DNA of 64,000 nucleotides from Hoeflea sp038900095. GTDB taxonomy: Bacteria; Pseudomonadota; Alphaproteobacteria; Rhizobiales; Rhizobiaceae. The notes under the pieces were generated by a model that worked only from the letters and a program-made list of their open reading frames with translations, was not told where the DNA came from and made no database searches. This document shows positions 52,416 through 60,877 of the stretch, piece by piece. Each line of letters begins with the position of its first letter. Position 1 is the stretch's first letter. Made by a program: the position numbers and the translations under genes. The stretch covers positions 124,001 to 188,000 of the forward strand of contig NZ_JBBMQQ010000006.1 of NCBI RefSeq assembly GCF_038900095.1, in the 5' to 3' direction.

Positions 52416-53339
52416 TCAGAAGCCGATTTCGCTGGCCCAGGGCGGATTGGCGCCGGGCCGCGAGACGGTGACGGCGGCCGCCTTGGCGCCAAGCCGCAAC
52501 GCATTGCCGACGGCATCCGCCGACAGGGTCTTCATCGCCTCTTTGGTCAGCAGATTGTCCCGCTTCAGCGAGGCGAGAATGCCGGCATTGAAGGTGTCGC
52601 CTGCGCCCACCGTATCGGCGACCGTGACAGGCACGCCGTCAACCTCGACCGTGTGATCGGCGGTAAAACCGATGGCACCCTTTGCGCCGCGGGTGAACAC
52701 CACCAGGCTGGGGCCCTGCGCGAGCCAGGTTCGGGCAGCGGTTTCCATGTCGGGCTGGCCAAACCACTCGAGGTCTTCGTCCGACATCTTGACGATATCG
52801 CTCATGGCGATCATCCGGTCGATGCGGGCGCGGTGCTTTGCGGTATCGGTGATAAAGCTGGGGCGGATATTGGGATCGAGCGAGATCACCCGCGAGGCAT
52901 GTTCGCGCCGCATCAGGCTTTCATAGGTGGCGCCACAGGGATCGGGAATCAGGCTGATCGCACCGAAGTGCAAGGCTTCCACATCGTCGCCGAGATCCGG
53001 CAGATGTTCTTCTGTGATCATCCGGCCTGCGGTGTTCTCGTCGAAGAATGCGTAACTTGCCTGACCATTGACCAGCCGGACGAAAGCCAGCGTGGTGTTG
53101 AGATCAAGCGTTGCGCAAGGGCTGTGGTCGACGCCGCTGGCGGTCAGCGCCTCACGCAGAATATCGCCGAACATGTCGCTCGACAGGCCGGTGAAAAAGC
53201 TGGTGTCCAGTCCGAGACGGCCAAGCGCCAGAGCCGTGTTGAACACCGCACCACCGGCATAGGGCGCGAACGCATCCTCGCCCGCGGTCGTGGTGCGCGG
53301 CAGCATGTCGATCAGCGCTTCGCCACAACAGATGATCAT
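52416..53339 (-). CDS. PfkB family carbohydrate kinase, probable fructokinase
   Basis: A 307-residue ribokinase-fold sugar kinase. The PfkB signature DTVGAGDTFNAG contains catalytic Asp248, and the N-terminal sugar-binding GGAVFNTALALGRLG is present. In rhizobia the kinase next to pgi is fructokinase, giving fructose 6-phosphate for Pgi. The substrate is inferred from that neighbour. Its stop codon is directly next to the pgi stop; pyrE lies 45 bp upstream in the same direction. Confidence 0.83.
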   Translation of the reverse strand: MIICCGEALIDMLPRTTTAGEDAFAPYAGGAVFNTALALGRLGLDTSFFTGLSSDMFGDILREALTASGVDHSPCATLDLNTTLAFVRLVNGQASYAFFDENTAGRMITEEHLPDLGDDVEALHFGAISLIPDPCGATYESLMRREHASRVISLDPNIRPSFITDTAKHRARIDRMIAMSDIVKMSDEDLEWFGQPDMETAARTWLAQGPSLVVFTRGAKGAIGFTADHTVEVDGVPVTVADTVGAGDTFNAGILASLKRDNLLTKEAMKTLSADAVGNALRLGAKAAAVTVSRPGANPPWASEIGF

Positions 53340-53384
53340 CGGGTGTCCTCCACTTGCTGCCCAAGCGGACAGGATTGCCTGATA

Positions 53385-54080
53385 TTATGCCGGAAGTTCG
53401 GAAACGCCACCATGCTGTGCCGACCATTGCAGCGGCGCATCGAGAAATGCCTCCACCGATTTGAGGGTCGCCGGATCGAAGGCCTGCTGCCGGGTTGCCG
53501 CGGCCAGCACATCGCGCCAGGTGGCGAGATAATGCAATTCGACATTGCCGTTGGCGAAGCGCTTTCCGGCCTCTTCAAAAATGCCGTAGTAGAACAGCGC
53601 GATGCCATGATCGACTGTGCATCCGGCTTCGCGGATGGCGTCGATGAAGGTGAACATCGATCCGCCCGCGGTGGTCAGATCCTCGATGACCAGCACCCGC
53701 GAACCTTCCGGCAATTCGCCCTCGATCTGGGCGTTGCGGCCGTGGCCCTTGGGCTTCTTGCGCACATAGATCATCGGCAGGCCAAGGCGTTCTGCCAGAA
53801 ATGCCGCGAAGGGAATGCCGGCCGTCTCGCCACCGGCGATGCAGTCGAACTGCTCGAAGCCGGCTTCCGACAGGATCGTGGCGGCTGCGAAGTCCATCAC
53901 GGCAGAGCGGATGCGCGGATAGGAGATCAGCTTGCGGCAATCGATGTAGACCGGGCTCATCATCCCGGAGGCAAGCTTGTAAGGCTCGGTGGCATTGAAA
54001 TGCACCGCCTTGATTTCGAGAAGCTGGCTGGCGACAAGTTCGGCGATCTTCGCCTTGTCGGGAAACGTGTTGGAAAACAT
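53385..54080 (-). CDS. pyrE: Orotate phosphoribosyltransferase
   Basis: A 231-residue type I phosphoribosyltransferase. The PRPP motif VLVIEDLTTAGGS is at 129-141 and the flexible catalytic loop RKKPKGHGRN at 107-116. It forms orotidine 5'-monophosphate in pyrimidine synthesis. GGAGGC lies 8 nt before the ATG on the minus strand. It follows pyrC by 92 bp, so pyrC-pyrE is a probable operon. Confidence 0.92.
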   Translation of the reverse strand: MFSNTFPDKAKIAELVASQLLEIKAVHFNATEPYKLASGMMSPVYIDCRKLISYPRIRSAVMDFAAATILSEAGFEQFDCIAGGETAGIPFAAFLAERLGLPMIYVRKKPKGHGRNAQIEGELPEGSRVLVIEDLTTAGGSMFTFIDAIREAGCTVDHGIALFYYGIFEEAGKRFANGNVELHYLATWRDVLAAATRQQAFDPATLKSVEAFLDAPLQWSAQHGGVSELPA

Positions 54081-54172
54081 CGGCGTCGCCTCCGGGGGCT
54101 GGCCCGGACAATTTGCCCGGCAAGGGTTTCGCGGACCCGAATACCAGTTCGGCCCCGCGGATTAAAGAGCGC

Positions 54173-55210
54173 TCAGGCAACTTCCCAGTGGATGGGCACC
54201 AGCGGGTCAAACACCGTCACCGGTCCGTCACCGGTCTCGATCCTTTCAGGCCAGGCCACCGGTTCGTCGCGCCGCACCAGCGTCACCGTCTCTGTGTTGA
54301 CCGGCAATCCATACCAGGCCGGCCCGTTCAGGCTGGCAAATCCGGCGAGCTTGTCGAGTGCGCCGTCCTGCTCGAAGACATGAGCGAGACATGCCAGCGT
54401 GTTGATCGAGGTGAAAATGCCGGCGCAGCCGCAAGCGCATTCCTTCAACGGGTCAACATGGGGGGCAGAATCGGTGCCGAGAAAGAACCGCCTGTCGCCG
54501 GACGTTGCCGCCTTGCGCAGCGCCAGCCGGTGGCTTTCGCGCTTGGCAACCGGCAGGCAGTAGTAATGCGGCTTGATGCCGCCGGCGAGAATGGCGTTGC
54601 GGTTGATCATCAAATGATGCGTGGTGATGCTACCAGCCAGGTTGGAGTCCGCATCCATGACGTAATCGATGCCATTGGAGGTCGTGACATGCTCAAGCGT
54701 GATCTTGAGTTCAGGCAACCTGCGGCGCAGCGGATCGAGCACGGTTTCGATGAAGACGGCTTCGCGGTCGAAGATATCCACTGCCGGATCGGTGACTTCG
54801 CCGTGGATGCACAGCGGCATGCCGATCCCGGCCATCTTTTCCAGTACCGGCATGACCTTGGAAAGATCGCGCACACCGGAATGGGAATTTGTGGTGGCAC
54901 CGGCGGGATAAAGCTTCACCGCCGTTACCAGCCCCGAGGCATGGGCGCTGACGACATCGGCAGGATCGGTGCCTTCAGTCAGATAAAGCGTCATCAAGGG
55001 GGTAAAATCCAGGCCGGTGGGCAAGGCCGCCATGATGCGGTCGCGATAGGCTTTCGCATCGGCACTGGTGACCACCGGCGGCACCAGATTGGGCATGATG
55101 ATGGCACGGGCGAAATCACGCGCACTATAGGGCAGAACACCTTCGAGCATTGCGCCATCGCGCAAATGCAGGTGCCAATCATCAGGCTTCGGAATGGTAA
55201 TCTCGACCAC
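54173..55210 (-). CDS. pyrC: Dihydroorotase (class II, PyrC)
   Basis: A 345-residue zinc amidohydrolase. The metal ligands His13 and His15 (WHLHLRDG), the carboxylated Lys99 (VKLYPAGATTNS) and the Asp of FLGTDSAPH are visible, as in E. coli PyrC. It closes carbamoyl-aspartate to dihydroorotate. The start is GTG 55210 with GGGAG about 10 nt upstream on the minus strand. Confidence 0.93.
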   Translation of the reverse strand: MVEITIPKPDDWHLHLRDGAMLEGVLPYSARDFARAIIMPNLVPPVVTSADAKAYRDRIMAALPTGLDFTPLMTLYLTEGTDPADVVSAHASGLVTAVKLYPAGATTNSHSGVRDLSKVMPVLEKMAGIGMPLCIHGEVTDPAVDIFDREAVFIETVLDPLRRRLPELKITLEHVTTSNGIDYVMDADSNLAGSITTHHLMINRNAILAGGIKPHYYCLPVAKRESHRLALRKAATSGDRRFFLGTDSAPHVDPLKECACGCAGIFTSINTLACLAHVFEQDGALDKLAGFASLNGPAWYGLPVNTETVTLVRRDEPVAWPERIETGDGPVTVFDPLVPIHWEVA

Positions 55211-55334
55211 GCTGGGGTTCTCCCTGGATTAGGCCGCCCTATCTGCCGCGATTGCGGGGTTGACCTTTTCGGCCTCGGGCGGCAACTGATATGGCAAGCC
55301 TTTAGCAGGCAACAGGCAAACAGGGAAAGACTTC

Positions 55335-56123
55335 ATGGATCTCGGATTGACAGGAAAACGGGCTTTGGTGCTGGCGTCATCGCGCGGACTGGGCCTCGGC
55401 ATTGCAGAAGCGATTGCCGCAGAGGGCGGAGATGTGCTGATCACCGGGCGCGATGGCGCCCGTCTTGAAGCCGCAGTTCAGGCCATCAATGCGCGCGGTG
55501 CGGGCAAGGCGCGGTTCGTGGTCTCCGACCTGTCGGACAAGGACACGCCGGCGCTGCTTGAGGAAACCGTCAAGCGCGAATTCGGCGGCCTCGACATTCT
55601 GGTCAACAACACGGGCGGGCCGCCCCCCGGCCTGATGAGCGAGGCCGATCTGTCGGTCGTTCACCGCCAGTTCGAAATCATGGTGATGAGCGTGATGGAC
55701 ATCACCGCGCGCTTCCTGCCGGGAATGCGGGCGCAGGGTTGGGGCCGGGTGCTGACGGTGGCCTCTTCCGGGGTGATCCAGCCGATCCCGAACCTGGGGC
55801 TTTCCAATGCGCTGCGGGCCACGCTCGTCGGCTGGTCGAAATCGATGGCCAACGAAGTCGCCGGCGATGGCGTCACCTTCAACATGCTGCTGCCGGGCAG
55901 GATCGACACCGATCGGCTGAAGCAGCTCGACGCCGCGAACGCAAAGCGCTCAGGCCGGGATGTTGCCGATGTCGCCAAGGCAGCGCAGAAGGATATCCCG
56001 GTCGGACGCTACGGTGCGGTTGAAGAGTTTGCCAACACGGCTGCGTTCATCGTCAGCGCCCGGGCGAGCTATATCAACGGATCGATGATCCGTTGCGATG
56101 GCGGCGCGATCAAGTCTGTCTGA
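55335..56123 (+). CDS. SDR family protein with divergent catalytic residues (FabG-like)
   Basis: A 262-residue short-chain dehydrogenase/reductase fold protein. The NAD(P)-binding turn is ASSRGLGLG and NNTGG is present. The usual active-site YxxxK is not: the helix reads NLGLSNALRATLVGWSKS, which puts Ser and Arg at the Tyr and Lys positions. The protein may still bind a cofactor but is not expected to reduce substrates in the usual way. Similar beta-ketoacyl-ACP reductase-like proteins with partial active sites exist in other bacteria. The neighbours (pyrC, dat) give no functional hint. Confidence 0.78.
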   Translation: MDLGLTGKRALVLASSRGLGLGIAEAIAAEGGDVLITGRDGARLEAAVQAINARGAGKARFVVSDLSDKDTPALLEETVKREFGGLDILVNNTGGPPPGLMSEADLSVVHRQFEIMVMSVMDITARFLPGMRAQGWGRVLTVASSGVIQPIPNLGLSNALRATLVGWSKSMANEVAGDGVTFNMLLPGRIDTDRLKQLDAANAKRSGRDVADVAKAAQKDIPVGRYGAVEEFANTAAFIVSARASYINGSMIRCDGGAIKSV

Positions 56124-56135
56124 GACGGACGTTGC

Positions 56136-56160
56136 GAACCGGGCCTTTGCGGCCCGGTTC
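56136..56160. terminator. Hairpin between SDR and dat genes, probable bidirectional terminator
   Basis: GAACCGGGCC pairs perfectly with GGCCCGGTTC (56136-56145, 56151-56160) with a 5-nt loop, between two convergent genes. No T-run on either side lowers confidence in intrinsic termination. Confidence 0.6.
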
Positions 56161-56164
56161 AGCT

Positions 56165-57019
56165 TCAAACAGCGCGCTTGAGACTTTCCTCGATATAGGT
56201 CTTGCGCAAGCCGAGTGTCACCGGTCCGGGCTTGCCGCCCGAAAGCTCGACGCCATCAATCGAGACCACCGGGCCGACGAAGACAGAGGCCGAGGTGATG
56301 AAGGCCTCGGCAGCGTCCCTGGCTTCCTCGATGGTGAATTCGCGCTCCTCGATCTTCGTGCCGTTGGCTTCCGTATAGGCCATCAGGGCTGCGCGGGTGA
56401 TACCGGGCAGGATCGAGTGCGACAAGGGCCGGGTGACAATCGCGCCGTCGCGGGTGACGATGAAGGCATTGTTCGACGTGCCTTCCGTGACCACGCCATC
56501 GCGCACCAGCCAGGCATCATCGGCACCGCGGGACTTGGCTTCCATCTTGCCAAGCGAGGGATAAAGCAGCTGCACCGTCTTGATGTCACAGCGGCCCCAG
56601 CGCAGATCCGGGATCGAGACAATCTTCATGCCGTTTTTTGCCACGCCCGTATCGATCAGCGGGCGGCTCTGGGTGAACAGAACCAGTGTCGGCGTCAGCT
56701 TTTCGGTGTCGAACAGGAAATCGCGGTCGACGGCGCCGCGGGTCATCTGCAGATAGACCACACCCTCTTCGACATTGTTGCGGGCCACCAGTTCGCGGTG
56801 GATCGCCAGCAGATCATCATCGCTGACAGTAAAGCGCATGCCCAGTTCGTTGGCAGAACGATGCAGCCGGGCGATGTGGGCAGGAAAATCAATCAGCTTG
56901 CCACCAAGCACAGAGGCAACTTCATAGATGCCGTCACCGAACAGGAAACCCCGGTCAAACACCGAGACCTTGGCCTCGTTTTCCGGCACATAGCTTCCGT
57001 TGACATAAACCGTACGCAT
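56165..57019 (-). CDS. dat: D-amino-acid aminotransferase
   Basis: A 284-residue fold-type IV aminotransferase. The PLP lysine is Lys147 in RCDIKTVQLL, closely like Bacillus D-amino-acid aminotransferase (CDIKSLNLL), and the cofactor-binding Glu lies in VTEGTSNN. It makes D-alanine or D-glutamate by transamination and could supply cell-wall precursors. Confusion with branched-chain aminotransferases or aminodeoxychorismate lyase is possible but the active-site lysine context favours Dat. GAGAGG lies 5-6 nt before ATG 57019 on the minus strand. Confidence 0.85.
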   Translation of the reverse strand: MRTVYVNGSYVPENEAKVSVFDRGFLFGDGIYEVASVLGGKLIDFPAHIARLHRSANELGMRFTVSDDDLLAIHRELVARNNVEEGVVYLQMTRGAVDRDFLFDTEKLTPTLVLFTQSRPLIDTGVAKNGMKIVSIPDLRWGRCDIKTVQLLYPSLGKMEAKSRGADDAWLVRDGVVTEGTSNNAFIVTRDGAIVTRPLSHSILPGITRAALMAYTEANGTKIEEREFTIEEARDAAEAFITSASVFVGPVVSIDGVELSGGKPGPVTLGLRKTYIEESLKRAV

Positions 57020-57158
57020 GGCAAACCTCTCAATTATGGACCTTAGTCTCATGCCAAATTTGCTGCAGTCCGCCAACAGCTATTTTGTCCGAACGCTATT
57101 CCCGACACGGCAGAGCAGCTGCGCGTGGACTGGCAATGCACCGGTGATACGGGCCTGA

Positions 57159-57662
57159 CTAGGCTTCATCATCCAGACGGTGCGTCACGATGTTGAAGCC
57201 CTCTTCGGCCGTCGGAGCAACAAAATGCCGAGAGATTTGCAGGAATTGTTCGTCTGTTAACGCAAACGGATGCTCGCCGCTTTCATTTCGGGCGCGCAAT
57301 CTCGCTTTGCAAACCTCGTCCGGGACATCGAGAAAATGCAGCCTGTGGGTCGCATTCGTTACATCGATGATGGCGCGCATCCACATTCGGTTGGCGACCG
57401 TGTTTGCCGGAAAATCCAGCACCACAGACACACCTGCATTCAACAAAGAGACGATATGAGGCCCCATGATCGCCTGCAGTTTTGCCGAACACCGAACGTA
57501 ATCGGAGATCGAGGCCATTTCGTCGGAGTAAAGCGTGGCCAGCCAGTCATCCTCGGCAAGGACAACCGTTTTCGGCATGTCGCCAAGTTTGGCAGTCAGC
57601 GTGGATTTTCCGGAGGCTATTTTGCCGCATACGAGATGCAGCGTTGGTGATGTCGATGGCAT
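57159..57662 (-). CDS. Small P-loop kinase-like ATPase (AAA_33/zeta-toxin-like)
   Basis: A protein of about 167 residues with Walker A CGKIASGKST near the N-terminus and the layout of small nucleotide or zeta-type kinases: AEDDWLATLY after the first strand (a likely substrate-binding Asp), VVLDFPANT as Walker B-like strand, and a lid with LRARNESGEH. The substrate is unknown. No antitoxin gene precedes it, so a toxin role is not supported. The ATG at 57662 is the natural start by homology of length, but I see no clear ribosome binding site. It stands alone between dat and the CDP-sugar operon. Confidence 0.65.
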   Translation of the reverse strand: MPSTSPTLHLVCGKIASGKSTLTAKLGDMPKTVVLAEDDWLATLYSDEMASISDYVRCSAKLQAIMGPHIVSLLNAGVSVVLDFPANTVANRMWMRAIIDVTNATHRLHFLDVPDEVCKARLRARNESGEHPFALTDEQFLQISRHFVAPTAEEGFNIVTHRLDDEA

Positions 57663-57981
57663 GGGAACAACTTTGATGTGCGCGGGCCGCGCTTGTTTCG
57701 TCGAGATACCAGCTACCCGGCCCGGCAAATCAGGCCGGGCAGATAATTCGGGCTCTCTTGCTGCCACCGAGCTTTTCAACGAACGTGTTCATGGACAATT
57801 TGTGGCACGGACATGCATTGAAATCCATGACCGGCATGGAAAATGCGGGTGCGCTGTGATGCCGTTGTCGCGCGGCGCGAAAACGCATTGGTCAAAACGT
57901 ACAATCAAGCGTTTGATTTTCGGGCCGTGTCAGGCTTGACCCGGCCTTTCTTGCCGGTCAGCTCGATCTCGACCGTGTCGC
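57663..57981. other. 319-bp gap without a gene
   Basis: Between the P-loop kinase start and the methyltransferase stop I see no convincing coding sequence. The only structure noticed is the hairpin GCCCGGC-AAATCAG-GCCGGGC (57720-57740), 58 bp upstream of the kinase ATG, without a T-run. The gap may contain the kinase promoter. Confidence 0.5.
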
Positions 57982-59214
57982 CTACGCCCTGATCCGCAGC
58001 TTCGGGATCGCGGTCACGAACTGTCCACCCCAATCGCTGATACAGGTAAGCTGGGTCCTGATTTCTGTCTCGATGTTCCATGGCAGTATTACCACCCTGT
58101 GTGGTTGGTCGGAGGCAAGTCGGTCCTCGCTGACGATCGGAATGTGCGAGCCGGGCATGTAACGCCCCTGCTTGGCCGGGTTCCGGTCAACAACGAAGGC
58201 GATATCACCGGCATCGGCGCCGGCGAAATTGAGAAGCGTGTTGCCCTTGGCGGCGGCGCCATAGGCAGCCACTTTCAGGCCGTTGGCGCGACAATCGGCA
58301 AGGAAGGCCCGAAAATCGTCGCGGGCGGTCTCGGCGGTGACCTGAAAACCGGCATAGAAGGCCTGGCTGTTCATTCCGGCGCGCCGCTCGGTTTCGAGCA
58401 TGGCGCCCACCGCCGGAGTTATGCGATGCGCAGCCTGGTCGCTGCGGCAGGCAAACACCCTGAGGCTGCCGCCGTGGTGCGGCGTGGTTTCGATATCGAA
58501 GACCGTCAGACCGTTGGCGCTGAAAATGCGGTCGACGGCAAGCAGCGAGAGGTAGGAATAGTGCTCGTGATAGGCGGTGTCGAACTGGTTGCCCCGAACC
58601 ATTTCATAAAGATGCGGAAACTCGAAGGTGGCAACGCCCGACGGTTTGAGGAGCCGTGCGAAACCGCCAACGAAATCGTTGATGTCGGGGACGTGGGCCA
58701 GCACATTGTTCGCGGCGATGAGGTCCGCCTGCTGTCCCTCTGCCGCCAGTTTGCCGGCCAGGTCCCGACCGAAAAAATCCTCGACGATCTCGATGCCTTT
58801 CGACCGCGCCGCTTCGGCGGTGCTGCGCGTCGGCTCGATGCCGTAGCAGGGAATGCCAAGCTCTTTGACATATTGCAGCAGGTAGCCGTCATTGGCAGCG
58901 ACCTCGGCGACCAGACTGCCGGCGCCAAGGCCAAACCGGTCGCGCATTGCCCCGACATAGGATCTGGCATGATCGAGCCAGGTTCTGGAAAATGACGAGA
59001 AATAGGCATAGTCGCCGGAAAAGAATTCCTCCCGGTCGGCAAAATCCTCGGTCTGGGTCAGCCAGCATTCCGTGCAGGTGCGGATGACCAGCGGATAGCG
59101 CTTTTCCGGCCGCGACAGGTCAGCCTCGTCGAGATAGGAATTGGATGGTGGCGCCTCGCCCAGATCGAGGAAGGGAATGAATTCGGTTCCGCCGCAATGT
59201 CTGCAATGCATCAT
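57982..59214 (-). CDS. NDP-hexose C-methyltransferase (TcaB9/TylC3 type)
   Basis: A 410-residue three-domain sugar C-methyltransferase. The N-terminal zinc site has C4-x2-C7 and C47-x2-C50, the SAM domain has EVAANDGYLLQY near 104-115, and a C-terminal domain follows (about 290-410). Residues matching the TcaB9 active site are present: the DYAYFSS tyrosine, His174 (VLAHVP), and Tyr215, Glu217 and His218 in YHEHYS. Such enzymes methylate C-3 of an NDP-4-keto-6-deoxyhexose. It is the last gene of the CDP-sugar operon; its ATG overlaps the epimerase stop by 4 bp (ATGA). Confidence 0.85.
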   Translation of the reverse strand: MMHCRHCGGTEFIPFLDLGEAPPSNSYLDEADLSRPEKRYPLVIRTCTECWLTQTEDFADREEFFSGDYAYFSSFSRTWLDHARSYVGAMRDRFGLGAGSLVAEVAANDGYLLQYVKELGIPCYGIEPTRSTAEAARSKGIEIVEDFFGRDLAGKLAAEGQQADLIAANNVLAHVPDINDFVGGFARLLKPSGVATFEFPHLYEMVRGNQFDTAYHEHYSYLSLLAVDRIFSANGLTVFDIETTPHHGGSLRVFACRSDQAAHRITPAVGAMLETERRAGMNSQAFYAGFQVTAETARDDFRAFLADCRANGLKVAAYGAAAKGNTLLNFAGADAGDIAFVVDRNPAKQGRYMPGSHIPIVSEDRLASDQPHRVVILPWNIETEIRTQLTCISDWGGQFVTAIPKLRIRA

Positions 59215-59780
59215 GAGAGCGGCCTCCCGGCATCGATCATCGGATGGGCGGCATCGCGTGCGGAAAGCCCGGTGACGGGCAAGGGCCAGGCAATGCCGAG
59301 CACCGGATCATCGTGCCGCAGCCCGGCTTCGTGTTCCCTGTTATAGGCGACGGAATGAATGTAGATGAGTTCCACCTCGTCGGTGAGTGCCTGAAACCCG
59401 TGCGCAAAACCTTCGGGAATATAGATGGCAGTGCCGGCTTCCGCTGACAGCTCGACGCCGACATGTGCGTGCTGCGACGAGCTGTCCTGGCGGACGTCGA
59501 CGGCAACATCATGGACCGCGCCGCGGATACAGACGACGAGCTTGGCTTCTGCGTGGGGCGGGCGCTGATAATGCATGCCGCGCAGTGTGCCTGCCTTTTC
59601 GGTGCGGCTGTGATTGATCTGCGCCACCGGCCCGGGCCAGCCGATTCCGGCGAGCGCTTCGGCGCAGAAAATGCGTGCGAAAGCGCCGCGCTCGTCGGCA
59701 AACGGTGCGCGCCGCACCAGCACCGGGCCATCGTTCCGGCCCGGCATCAGCGGCGTCAATTCAAACGGAGAAGCACTCAC
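59211..59780 (-). CDS. rfbC: RmlC-like NDP-4-keto-6-deoxyhexose 3,5-epimerase
   Basis: A 189-residue cupin of the dTDP-4-dehydrorhamnose 3,5-epimerase family. Conserved are RGMHYQ with the catalytic His, KLVVCIRGAVHDVAVDVR, IPEGFAHGFQ and the closing DDPVLGIAWP with the catalytic Asp. In this operon it probably epimerises C-3 and/or C-5 of CDP-4-keto-6-deoxyglucose rather than the dTDP sugar, because no dTDP-glucose genes are adjacent. GTG 59780 overlaps the rfbG stop by 4 bp (GTGA), which fixes the start; a longer frame would run into rfbG. Confidence 0.82.
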   Translation of the reverse strand: MSASPFELTPLMPGRNDGPVLVRRAPFADERGAFARIFCAEALAGIGWPGPVAQINHSRTEKAGTLRGMHYQRPPHAEAKLVVCIRGAVHDVAVDVRQDSSSQHAHVGVELSAEAGTAIYIPEGFAHGFQALTDEVELIYIHSVAYNREHEAGLRHDDPVLGIAWPLPVTGLSARDAAHPMIDAGRPLS

Positions 59781-60877
59781 CGGACGCACGCCATGGATGC
59801 GCGCTTGACGGCGTCGAGATAGGCGCAGCAATCAGCCTCGCACAATTCCCGCGCCCGGCTGCCGGCCAGGAAATTGCGATACCATTGCGCGGTCAGCGTC
59901 ACTGTCCGGTCCAGACCCCAAAGACCCGAGACCCCGAGACCGGTTTCGGCCAGCGTGGGATCGAGGGCCAGGGCCTGTGCCTCGGCAGGGCCTTCCGGGG
60001 TATCGGCAAATTCGGTTCGCACATCGCCAAATTCGGCAGCTGCAAGCGACAGCACCTTGCGCACGGTCGCACTTTCGGTCCGCGGGCCGAAATTGTAGGC
60101 CGGAGCCACATCGGCGCCGGATGCAAGCCTTTCAGCAAGCAGCAGATATCCGCGCAGCGGTTCGAGAACATGTTGCCAGGGCCGCGTTGCCTCCGGCCGC
60201 CGGACCTTGAGCACCTCACCCGACGACCAGGCCTTGACCGCGTCGGGAACCAGACGGTCTTCCGCCCAGTCTCCGCCGCCAATCACATTTCCGGCCCGCG
60301 CCGTTGCAATGCCGCATCCCTCGGCCGCAAACCGGCTGCGCCATCCGTCAACCACCATTTCGCAGGCCGCCTTGCTGGCGGAATAGGGATCGTGACCGCC
60401 GAGCGGATCGGTCTCGACGAATGCGCGACCGTCATCCGAATTCCGGTACACCTTGTCGGTGGTCGTGACGACAATGGCGAGAGCGGTGTTCACCTGCGCC
60501 AGGGCCTGCAGGAGATTGTTGGTTCCGTGAACATTGGTGGCAAACGTGCCATGCGGATCGCTGTATCCGCGGCGCACCAGCGACTGGGCCGCGAGGTGGA
60601 AAACGATTTCGGGCCGCGCGCGGGCGACCAGGCCGGCGACATCTTCCGGATTGCGGATATCGACAAGTTCGCTCGCCAGCCGTTCCGGTGCATGCAGGTG
60701 CGAAAACAGCGCTTGAGGCTGCTCCGGCGCCAGCGAGCACCCGGTGACCCGCGCCCCCATGGCTTCGAGCCAGAACAGCATCCAGGCGCCCTTGAACCCG
60801 GTATGACCGGTGAGAAGCACCCTGCGCCCGCGCCAGAAATCGCGATTGGGAAGTCCCTGGATCACCAGCTTTTCCAA
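59777..60877 (-). CDS. rfbG: CDP-glucose 4,6-dehydratase
   Basis: An extended SDR of 366 residues. NAD-binding GHTGFKG is at 24-30, the active-site Tyr165-x3-Lys169 in DPYSASKAA and the dehydratase TTTDK at 138-142. It turns CDP-glucose into CDP-4-keto-6-deoxyglucose. It overlaps rfbF by 16 bp if TTG 60877 is the start, which has GGAAGGGAA upstream; GTG 60865, which overlaps the rfbF stop as GTGA, is an equally possible start (362 residues). Coupled translation with its neighbours is expected. Confidence 0.88.
   Translation of the reverse strand: MEKLVIQGLPNRDFWRGRRVLLTGHTGFKGAWMLFWLEAMGARVTGCSLAPEQPQALFSHLHAPERLASELVDIRNPEDVAGLVARARPEIVFHLAAQSLVRRGYSDPHGTFATNVHGTNNLLQALAQVNTALAIVVTTTDKVYRNSDDGRAFVETDPLGGHDPYSASKAACEMVVDGWRSRFAAEGCGIATARAGNVIGGGDWAEDRLVPDAVKAWSSGEVLKVRRPEATRPWQHVLEPLRGYLLLAERLASGADVAPAYNFGPRTESATVRKVLSLAAAEFGDVRTEFADTPEGPAEAQALALDPTLAETGLGVSGLWGLDRTVTLTAQWYRNFLAGSRARELCEADCCAYLDAVKRASMACVR

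Noticed and set aside
57159..57662. Zeta-type toxin of a toxin-antitoxin pair
   Set aside because: No small antitoxin gene upstream or downstream was found; only the kinase fold is supported.
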